In this document: positions 43,945-51,018 of the stretch, in pieces
Layout of the letters: every line of letters begins with the position of its first letter
Numbering within the stretch: the first letter of the stretch is position 1
Origin: CAIVAT01 sp049317265
GTDB lineage: Bacteria; Bacteroidota; Bacteroidia; Bacteroidales; FEN-979
DNA: 64,000 bases
Direction: 5' to 3'
Assembly (NCBI GenBank): GCA_049317265.1
Contig: JBMOIP010000016.1
Coordinates: forward strand, 1 to 64,000
Notes under the pieces: model-generated
Told to the model about the DNA's origin: nothing
What the model saw: only the letters and a program-made list of their open reading frames with translations
Databases searched by the model: none
Program-made: the position numbers and the translations under genes

Positions 43945-44661
43945 TCATAAAAATGCACGGATAACCAGTAAGGCTATCGAGTTATTTAAACAGTGCATCG
44001 CAATACTATAAATCAACCCATATTTTATTCTCAGGTAGGAAAGCGAAAAACTCATCAGGAGTTTTTGACCTATGTAGCATGAGGCAACCGGCAGTAGTGA
44101 GAGCGTCAGGTTTTTTATATTTACCGTATGGAGAATTGCAAAAGCAAAAACAAATAAATAAAAAACAGGGATATTGAATTTGTTATAGAGTGATTGAAAC
44201 ACTTCCGGGAGAATTAAATACTTCTGAAAAACAAAACCAAGTACCAGGATGACCAATAAGGCAGAGGCAAAAATTTGAATAGAAGTATAGGGTTTCAAAA
44301 ATTGAAATTTATATATTTCACTGAAAATCATTGCTATTGAGAAACTTAAAGAAATTACAATATTCGTATTGGAGTATTGAAGGGGCAATCGGAAAATTAA
44401 TTCCTCGATGATTGGAATGAATAAACCAACTGAAAGAAATAGCTGGATGGATCCCGGAGGAAGGGAAAAAGCCCGGAGTTGCAACTCTTTTGTTACCGGT
44501 AAATATTTAGGCAGAATGCCTAATAGCAGCATTAGGGAAGCAATGATCATAAAAAGAGTAGCGGAATTTAATATTTTAATGTGCGTCTTTTCTTCCAACC
44601 GGTTAAAAGAGGGTTTAAAGATGAACGAAAAAAAATTTAACAAGAAGGAAATTGTCGTCAT
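43945..44661 (-). CDS. CPBP-family intramembrane metalloprotease
   Basis: A 238-residue protein with 6-8 hydrophobic segments carrying the CPBP (CAAX protease/bacteriocin-processing) motifs: IIEELIFR (Glu86, Glu87, Arg91), FAILHTVN (FxxxH) and a late HCLNN (HxxxN). These build the metal site of intramembrane glutamate proteases such as Rce1; bacterial members often serve in peptide processing or immunity, and targets are rarely known. The gene is clearly more AT-rich than its surroundings and flanked by palindromic repeats on one side, which suggests recent acquisition. No peptide gene is visible beside it. Confidence 0.8.
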   Translation of the reverse strand: MTTISFLLNFFSFIFKPSFNRLEEKTHIKILNSATLFMIIASLMLLLGILPKYLPVTKELQLRAFSLPPGSIQLFLSVGLFIPIIEELIFRLPLQYSNTNIVISLSFSIAMIFSEIYKFQFLKPYTSIQIFASALLVILVLGFVFQKYLILPEVFQSLYNKFNIPVFYLFVFAFAILHTVNIKNLTLSLLPVASCYIGQKLLMSFSLSYLRIKYGLIYSIAMHCLNNSIALLVIRAFL

Positions 44662-44738
44662 TGATATCGAAATAAAAACCGAAGTTATTGAAATTTCCGG
44701 TGATTTTCAGGACAACCATTCGTCTGATTTTTAAGTTG

Positions 44739-44746
44739 TAATTTTG
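44739..44746 (+). promoter_or_regulatory. -7 motif for thiL
   Basis: TAATTTTG, 21 nt before the chosen ATG at 44768; this favours that start over an upstream TTG at 44744. No thiamine-pyrophosphate riboswitch is seen in the spacer. Confidence 0.5.
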
Positions 44747-44767
44747 CGCCCTGAACTTTGCAATCCT

Positions 44768-45835
44768 ATGTACGAGAAAAAAGATAAAAAAGCGATAGAG
44801 CCGAAGAGCCAGCTTACTTCCCTGGCAGAGTTGGGTGAGTTCGGACTGATCGACCGCCTCACGAAAAATGTAAAGCGTTTTCACCCGGAAACGTTGAAAG
44901 GGATTGGCGATGACGCCGCGGTAATTGATGCCGGCGACAAAGTGATCCTCCTCTCCACCGACCTGCTGGTGGAGGGCATCCACTTTGACCTGACCTATAT
45001 GCCCTTCAAGCACCTGGGTTATAAAGCCGCAGTGGTGAACATCTCCGACATCGCCGCCATGAATGGCATCCCAAAGCAGATGACCGTTTCGCTGGCAGTC
45101 TCCAGCCGGTTTTCGGCCGAAGCCCTCGACGAACTTTATGCCGGATTCCTGATGGCATGCGACAAGTATAAAATTGACCTTGTGGGTGGCGATACCAGCT
45201 CCAATGTGAAGGGACTGATGATCTCCGTGACGATCGTGGGCGAGGCAAAAAAGGAGGAGGTGACCTACCGGAGCGGTGCCAGGACGGGCGATCTGCTGTG
45301 TGTGACCGGCGACCTGGGCAGCGCCTACATTGGTTTGCTTATCCTGGAACGCGAGAAGTCGGTATTCCAGGTTGATCCGAACATGCAGCCGGAACTTTCA
45401 GGGTTTGATTACCAGATTGGCCGGCAGCTAAGACCTGAAGCCCGGACAGATATCCGCAACCTGCTGCTGGGGATCGGTGTAAAGCCAACCTCAATGATCG
45501 ATATTTCCGACGGACTGGGCTCTGAAATTCTCCATATCTGCAAACAGTCGAATGTCGGATGCAAACTCTTTGAAGGAAAGATCCCCATCGATGAAACCAC
45601 CCGCGAACTTTCGAAAGAGTACAAGCTCATCCCGAGCGTGGCGGCCCTTAGTGGCGGCGAGGATTATGAACTCCTTTTTACCGTGAAACAGGAGGATTAT
45701 GAGAAAATTAAAGATATTGCAGGGATCTCCATCATCGGGCATATGACCGGGCCATCAGAAGGGAAAATGATGATTACACCCGATGGAAAGTCGATACCGA
45801 TTCTGGCTCAGGGATGGGATGGGATGAAGAGGTGA
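44768..45835 (+). CDS. thiL: Thiamine-phosphate kinase
   Basis: The ATG at 44768 (MYEKKDKK) gives 355 residues. The PurM/ThiL fold is shown by GIGDDAAVI, LLSTDLLVEGIHFD, NISDIAAMNG, LVGGDTSS, VTGDLGSAYIGL, MIDISDGLGSEIL and ALSGGEDYELLFTV. The enzyme phosphorylates thiamine monophosphate to the pyrophosphate cofactor. The N-terminal 10 residues are a lysine-rich extension. It is single-gene, with a dispersed repeat right after its stop. Confidence 0.94.
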   Translation: MYEKKDKKAIEPKSQLTSLAELGEFGLIDRLTKNVKRFHPETLKGIGDDAAVIDAGDKVILLSTDLLVEGIHFDLTYMPFKHLGYKAAVVNISDIAAMNGIPKQMTVSLAVSSRFSAEALDELYAGFLMACDKYKIDLVGGDTSSNVKGLMISVTIVGEAKKEEVTYRSGARTGDLLCVTGDLGSAYIGLLILEREKSVFQVDPNMQPELSGFDYQIGRQLRPEARTDIRNLLLGIGVKPTSMIDISDGLGSEILHICKQSNVGCKLFEGKIPIDETTRELSKEYKLIPSVAALSGGEDYELLFTVKQEDYEKIKDIAGISIIGHMTGPSEGKMMITPDGKSIPILAQGWDGMKR

Positions 45836-45840
45836 TGTAT

Positions 45841-45874
45841 GAATATTGAATATTGAGTAACGAATTTTGAAGTT
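45841..45874 (+). repeat. Dispersed GAATATTGA repeat, intergenic copy 3
   Basis: GAATATTGAATATTGAGTAA then CGAATTTTGAAGTT. It sits between the convergent thiL and ltaE ends, and its last two bases form part of the ltaE stop codon (45873-45875). Confidence 0.7.
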
Positions 45875-46886
45875 AGAAGGCCTTAAGGGTTGTTTCTACT
45901 TTCTGGAGCATCGGATCGGTGAAGTCGAGGTGGGTGACAAAACGGATGGTTCGAGGGTCAAGTGAGAGGGCGTGAATGTCGTGTTCTTTCAGCCGGGCCA
46001 GGAAATCTTTTGCTCCATCTTTTTCCCTGAGGGTGAAGATCACGATGTTTGTCTCGACCGGGATCACAGACTCCACCAATGGAAGTGTTGACAATATTTT
46101 CCCGAGTTCCTTTGCCCTGGTGTTATCGGTTTGCAGGCGTTCGAGATTATTCTCAAAGGCATAAAGGCCGGCAGCGGCAAGATACCCTGCCTGGCGCATG
46201 GCCCCGCCAAACGCCTTCCGCACCCTTCGTGCACGCTTGATGAAAGGTTTATCGCCAAGCAGCAAAGAGCCGACAGGAGCTCCCAGCCCTTTCGAAAGGC
46301 AAATTGAAACAGAGTCAAATAAATTGGCGTATTCTGCCGGTTTTTCTCCGGTTTCAGCCAGTGCATTGAAGAGTCGGGCGCCATCAAGGTGAAACTTAAG
46401 TCCATGCTTGCCGCACACTTCCGAAATGGATTTTAAATCCTCCAGCCTGTAGATTGTTCCACCTCCTTTGTTCATGGTATTCTCAACCTCCACCAGGGAT
46501 GTCACCGGGCGGTGAACGTCGTCGGGATTGATATGGCTTTCAACTTCCCCCGCTGTAATTTGTCCGCGGGGACCCTGCAACAGGCACACCGAAACGCCGG
46601 AGTTGCGCATCATGGCGCCACCTTCGTAATAATAGACATGGGCATGCTGATGACAGATCACTTCATCCCCCGGCCGCGTATGCACATTGATGGCGATCTG
46701 GTTGGTCATGGTGCCAGAAGGGCAAAACAGCGCCGCCTCTTTTCCAAACAAGCCGGCTGCCTTCTCCTCCAGCGCATTTACCGTGGGATCATCGTGAAAA
46801 ACATCGTCGCCAACCGCAGCAGAAAACATGGCTTCAAGCATTGCTGCTGAAGGCCTGGTAACGGTATCACTTCTTAAATCTATCAT
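45873..46886 (-). CDS. ltaE: Low-specificity L-threonine aldolase
   Basis: A 337-residue fold-type I PLP enzyme: MIDLRSDTVTRPSAAM, VFHDDPTVNALE, FCPSGTMTNQIA, HQHAHVYYYEGG, FHLDGARLFNA and SICLSKGLGAPVGSLL (PLP-binding lysine). It splits threonine or allo-threonine to glycine and acetaldehyde; the glycine could feed the glycine-cleavage system whose H protein is at 62703. The stop codon lies within the third copy of the dispersed repeat, so the C-terminus may have been trimmed or reset by that element. Confidence 0.93.
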   Translation of the reverse strand: MIDLRSDTVTRPSAAMLEAMFSAAVGDDVFHDDPTVNALEEKAAGLFGKEAALFCPSGTMTNQIAINVHTRPGDEVICHQHAHVYYYEGGAMMRNSGVSVCLLQGPRGQITAGEVESHINPDDVHRPVTSLVEVENTMNKGGGTIYRLEDLKSISEVCGKHGLKFHLDGARLFNALAETGEKPAEYANLFDSVSICLSKGLGAPVGSLLLGDKPFIKRARRVRKAFGGAMRQAGYLAAAGLYAFENNLERLQTDNTRAKELGKILSTLPLVESVIPVETNIVIFTLREKDGAKDFLARLKEHDIHALSLDPRTIRFVTHLDFTDPMLQKVETTLKAF

Positions 46887-47043
46887 ACAAATATTGTTTT
46901 ATACCGGACTGAACATGTTTTTTGCCACGACGTATTGTTTTGTATTAACCTGTCTCATAAACGAGCAGGGTAGAACCCACGAAGGTCCGAAAAATAATGA
47001 TATCATTGCTCAATGTACGCTTCCAATTGCTGAGTTTTTGTTG

Positions 47044-47051
47044 TATGTTTG
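47044..47051 (+). promoter_or_regulatory. -7 motif for the LruC lipoprotein gene
   Basis: TATGTTTG, 21 nt before the ATG at 47073. Confidence 0.5.
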
Positions 47052-47072
47052 TAGAACCTCACATGAAAGACT

Positions 47073-49346
47073 ATGAAAAAAGCTGCGTTTTTTCTGACTG
47101 TCATTGCATTGATGCTGGCCACATTTACCAGTTGCCATAAAACAACTTCGACGGTGGAGGCCCCTGTTTCCATGGATGAGTTGAAGGTTTCTTCCGAATT
47201 CAACTGGGAATCAAGCCGTTCGATCAATTTAACCGTCGGCATTAACATGCTGCCCGCAAATATTGGGAAACTAACAAAGATTTCGGTCTATAGCAGTTCT
47301 CCCGTTGATGAAAGCAACCTCCTTATCTCCGGAGCAGCTGGTTATGGGTCCCCCTTTGAATATACGCTTACCGTTCCGTCATTATTGAAAAAAATCTATC
47401 TCAAAGTTGAAGATGGTGCAGGGTTTTCGCAAATCGACAGTGTTCAGGTAAGCAGTACCATCAACCATATGTTTACGCAGAATTTGTTGAAGAATGTTAT
47501 GAGCACTGCCACCGATCCCGATTGCAGCGGTGCGACCCCTGAAAAAACGCTTTCCGGAAACCAATCCTATACCATCAACAACGGCACCTGGTATGTAACC
47601 GGGACATTTACCGGCTCCATCAACTTCGGATCCAGCGGGGCATCCATCAATGTTTGCGGGACGTTTAACCCCCAAAACATCAACAACATGGGCACCGGAT
47701 GCTTCATAGCGGTAACGCAGGGAGGAACATTCCAGATGAATAACTCCCTTGTGATGGGAAACGGCTCGAGGCTCACCCTGTTCAGTAATTCGCATATCTC
47801 GCTTGGGGGGCTGAACATGAACGGAACGACCCCGCGAATCATCAACTACGGAAATGACTTTGTCATCAATTCGCAGTTTTCCCCAAACGGTTCATTGGAA
47901 AATTATGGCTCCATGGTGCTGAATGGCGGCCTCAATGTGAATTCAACGGCCACGCTGTTTGTTACCACAGGTTCACTCACCATCAATGGAAATCTCAACC
48001 TGAACACCTCCATTACCAACAATGGATCCATTGAGGTTTTCGGCCAGTTCAACCTGAATGGAGGAACCTTGTATCACAACTGCAAGCTGATCGTACACCA
48101 GGATATGAACCTCAGCAGCGGCAACCTTACCATGAACGGCGCCTACCTGAAGGAGACCGGTTCGCTGCAGATCAACTCGGGAGCAACGATCCTGCTGAAG
48201 AACAACTCCATGATATCCACCTCCACCTACCAGCAAAACACCGAGGTACAGGGCACCGGGGGAAGAAGCACGATCAAAATCAGCACTTCGGGCCTCATCA
48301 ACGGGCAAAGCAAGGTGAACGGATCGATAGAGATGCTTACACCCACCGGAACCCTCACTGCAGGGAACAGCGCCAACTTTATCAATGGTGCGAAAATCAC
48401 CAAAATATCCACCCCTACCAACATCCTTCCTGTTTCCGCATGCAACCCGGAAGGGGTCGGCGGTACCCCCCCGGTTCCTGATGCCGATGCCGACGGTGTT
48501 CCTGACAACCTTGACAACTACCCGAATGATGCCACCAGGGCTTTCGACAACTACTATCCCTCGAAAACCTCCTATGGATCACTGGCATTTGAGGATCTCT
48601 GGCCTGCCAAAGGCGATTACGACCTGAATGACCTGGTGGTGGACTACCGATACCGCATTGTGACCAATGCCCAGAACAAAGTTGTAGACATTAACCCAAA
48701 CTTCTATGTCAGGGCTGCCGGTGCAACCCTCAGCAGTGGTTTTGGGATACAGGTTGATGGGGTGCTGGCAGGACAGGTCGCCTCGGTCTCAGGAAACTCC
48801 CTGCACCAATCCTACATCTCTGTTGCATCAAATGGTGTTGAGAACAACCAGTCCAAAGCAGTGATCATCGTTTTTGATAATTTCAACCATGTGATTCACC
48901 GGGCAGGGTCGAATGGATTTTACAATACCGACCCAACACTGCCCCAGGGATATGGGGATACTGTTAAAGTTAATATCCACCTGGCTTCACCGCTTGCTCA
49001 ATCCATCGTTGGATCACCACCTTACAACCCGTTTCTCATCAAGGGCATGAACAGGCCGGTTGAAATTCACCTGGCCGACCATACACCCACCTCCATGGCC
49101 AATACCGGATTGTTTGGTACTGACGGGGACAATTCTATTCCGGGGAACGGACGATATTACAAAACTTCGACCAACCTGCCATGGGCATTGAACTTTCCGG
49201 CAAAATTCGAATATACCGACGAGCGCATCCCCATTATCCAGGGTTACAACCATTTTGCCACATGGTCACAATCTTCCGGAAGCCAGTATCCCGACTGGTA
49301 TCTCAATCAATCGGGATACCGAAACCCGACAAAAATTTATCAATAG
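47073..49346 (+). CDS. LruC-domain lipoprotein
   Basis: A 757-residue lipoprotein (signal MKKAAFFLTVIALMLATFTSC, Cys21). Residues about 130-450 are Asn/Gly/Ser-rich parallel-beta repeats (GNLNLNTSITNNGSIEVFG, GQFNLNGGTLYHN) suggesting a right-handed beta-helix. A calcium-type linker follows (DADADGVPDNLDNYPNDA). The C-terminal 270 residues are the LruC domain (FEDLWPAKGDYDLNDLVVDYRY, FYNTDPTLPQGYGD, PVEIHLADHTPTS). LruC proteins are surface lipoproteins; their role is not well defined. It has its own promoter motif and stands alone. Confidence 0.85.
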   Translation: MKKAAFFLTVIALMLATFTSCHKTTSTVEAPVSMDELKVSSEFNWESSRSINLTVGINMLPANIGKLTKISVYSSSPVDESNLLISGAAGYGSPFEYTLTVPSLLKKIYLKVEDGAGFSQIDSVQVSSTINHMFTQNLLKNVMSTATDPDCSGATPEKTLSGNQSYTINNGTWYVTGTFTGSINFGSSGASINVCGTFNPQNINNMGTGCFIAVTQGGTFQMNNSLVMGNGSRLTLFSNSHISLGGLNMNGTTPRIINYGNDFVINSQFSPNGSLENYGSMVLNGGLNVNSTATLFVTTGSLTINGNLNLNTSITNNGSIEVFGQFNLNGGTLYHNCKLIVHQDMNLSSGNLTMNGAYLKETGSLQINSGATILLKNNSMISTSTYQQNTEVQGTGGRSTIKISTSGLINGQSKVNGSIEMLTPTGTLTAGNSANFINGAKITKISTPTNILPVSACNPEGVGGTPPVPDADADGVPDNLDNYPNDATRAFDNYYPSKTSYGSLAFEDLWPAKGDYDLNDLVVDYRYRIVTNAQNKVVDINPNFYVRAAGATLSSGFGIQVDGVLAGQVASVSGNSLHQSYISVASNGVENNQSKAVIIVFDNFNHVIHRAGSNGFYNTDPTLPQGYGDTVKVNIHLASPLAQSIVGSPPYNPFLIKGMNRPVEIHLADHTPTSMANTGLFGTDGDNSIPGNGRYYKTSTNLPWALNFPAKFEYTDERIPIIQGYNHFATWSQSSGSQYPDWYLNQSGYRNPTKIYQ

Positions 49347-49424
49347 AATCATTACCCTGTTTGCAGGATCAAAATCCAGGGAATCGTGCTTTAATTGGAT
49401 TTTTCCTATTTTTACCAAAAAAAA

Positions 49425-49724
49425 ATGAAAATAAAATTGCGCTTCTGTTTCATATTCATAATGCTGGCCAATATACTGGTGGCTCAAAACCCCACCACAC
49501 CCGACACATTGATCACTAAAAAAAATCCGGCGATCCCTGATACCATCGCAAAAAAAGAGGCCACAGCCCCTAAACAGCAGGAACAACCGAAACAAGCCCC
49601 GGGGTTCAACCTCAGGCTCGGTCGCCGGTTCGGCATCAATTTGTCGGTCCTGTATGATGTTTTGCACAACTCCTATTCACCCTATTTCAGCGCGACAACT
49701 TATCGTTTTGGATTTTCATTCTAA
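49425..49724 (+). CDS. Small exported protein, C-terminal Phe
   Basis: The ATG at 49425 (MKIKLRFCF) gives 99 residues with a signal peptide ending near VAQ, then a Thr/Pro/Lys-rich linker (DTLITKKNPAIPDTIAKKEA, KQQEQPKQAPG). The last 35 residues (FNLRLGRRFGINLSVLYDV to TTYRFGFSF) end in Phe. Alternating aromatic and polar residues and the final Phe recall an outer-membrane beta hairpin, so it may be a tiny membrane-associated protein. No family recognised. It lies between the LruC and beta-lactamase-like genes, 26 bp before the latter. Confidence 0.55.
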   Translation: MKIKLRFCFIFIMLANILVAQNPTTPDTLITKKNPAIPDTIAKKEATAPKQQEQPKQAPGFNLRLGRRFGINLSVLYDVLHNSYSPYFSATTYRFGFSF

Positions 49725-49750
49725 AGGATAACGATTAACCTACCCCGTCC

Positions 49751-50983
49751 ATGAAACGATTACGTTCCTTTTACCTGCTGGCCGGATTGATGATGATCGG
49801 GCAAACAGTATTGGTTGCACAACCCCGGGTCGACACATTAAAAACCCACCTGAACAATTTCCTCGATCAATGGCACCGGGATGCTGCCACATTTAAGCAT
49901 GATGCTTATATCGGCGCCATGACCGAAGATGGTGTCTTTATTGGCACCGATGCAACGGAGCATTGGACCACCGGGGAGTTCCGTACCTGGAGCAAGCCAT
50001 TTTTTGACAGGAAAAGAACCTGGAACTTTAAACCACTCAGCAGAAATATCTATTTCGGGAAGAGGTCGGAAACAGCCTGGTTTGATGAGTTGCTCGACAC
50101 ACAAATGGGAATCTGCCGAGGTTCCGGGGTGCTTCAAAAAGTGAATGGCCGGTGGAAGATCGCGCAGTATGTCCTGTCAGCGACCATTCCCAACGACATC
50201 ATGACAAAGGTTACTGGTATGAAGGCAGCGGCTGACTCCATGCTGGCATTGAAAAGTATCTTCGACAAGTCGGGCATGACAGGCACCATCCTGATCTTCG
50301 ATCCGGCCAATGGCCGAAGTTTTGGCCACAATCCCGACCGCTGGGACAGCGGCTACCTGCCCGCTTCAACCTTTAAAATCGCCAACTCGCTCATCGGACT
50401 GGAAACAGGCATCATCGACACCGGGTATATTTTCAAATGGAATGGCGAGAAACGGCGGTTGCCTCAGTGGGAAAAAGACCTCTCCCTACGTGAAGCCTTC
50501 AGGGTTTCATGCGTTCCATGTTACCAGGAAGTTGCCCGGAAAATCGGACTCGACCGGATGAACACTTTCCTGAAAAAAACCGGGTATCCGGGGATGGATG
50601 TTCATTCTGACAACATCGACCGGTTCTGGCTGGAAGGAAACTCCAGGATCACTCCGCGACAGCAGGTGGCGTTCCTGCAGCAGCTTCATGATGGCAATCT
50701 TCCCATCGGGAAACCGGTCATGCAGGCGGTGAAATCGATCATGATCAATGAAGCCACCCCCGAATACACCCTCAGCGGAAAAACCGGCTGGGCCATCCGG
50801 AACGGGAATAACTATGGCTGGTTTGTCGGATGGATTGAAACCAAGGGGAACATCTACTATATCGCCACCCTTGTGGAACCCGAGAACCAGGAAAAAACAG
50901 ATGACTTTACCGCTGCACGAAAAGTGATTACCATGGAGGTGTTGAAGTACCTTGGAATTATTGGCAGGAAAGATCATGAGTAG
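49751..50983 (+). CDS. NTF2-like domain fused to class D beta-lactamase-like domain
   Basis: A 410-residue exported protein (signal peptide to about VAQ, residue 24). Residues about 28-150 are a SnoaL/DUF4440-type NTF2-like domain (IGAMTEDGVFIGTDATEHWT, SGVLQKVNGRWKIAQYVLS). Residues about 165-405 are an OXA-type (class D) serine beta-lactamase fold: S206-T-F-K209, S253-C-V255, IDRFWLEGNSRITPRQQ, K344-T-G and GWFVGWIE. The usual YGN loop reads YPG. Class D enzymes hydrolyse beta-lactams through a carboxylated lysine; BlaR-type sensors share the fold. The sensor kinase gene follows 35 bp later. Resistance is plausible but not provable from sequence. Confidence 0.85.
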   Translation: MKRLRSFYLLAGLMMIGQTVLVAQPRVDTLKTHLNNFLDQWHRDAATFKHDAYIGAMTEDGVFIGTDATEHWTTGEFRTWSKPFFDRKRTWNFKPLSRNIYFGKRSETAWFDELLDTQMGICRGSGVLQKVNGRWKIAQYVLSATIPNDIMTKVTGMKAAADSMLALKSIFDKSGMTGTILIFDPANGRSFGHNPDRWDSGYLPASTFKIANSLIGLETGIIDTGYIFKWNGEKRRLPQWEKDLSLREAFRVSCVPCYQEVARKIGLDRMNTFLKKTGYPGMDVHSDNIDRFWLEGNSRITPRQQVAFLQQLHDGNLPIGKPVMQAVKSIMINEATPEYTLSGKTGWAIRNGNNYGWFVGWIETKGNIYYIATLVEPENQEKTDDFTAARKVITMEVLKYLGIIGRKDHE

Positions 50984-51018
50984 CGGAAATTGAAATGGGA
51001 ATCAGGTGAAATATTAAG

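Noticed and set aside
44744..44767. Upstream TTG start for thiL
   Set aside because: It lies on the likely -7 element and adds residues not expected in ThiL.
44747..44767. TPP riboswitch before thiL
   Set aside because: Only about 30 nt separate the promoter motif and start; no conserved stem structure fits.
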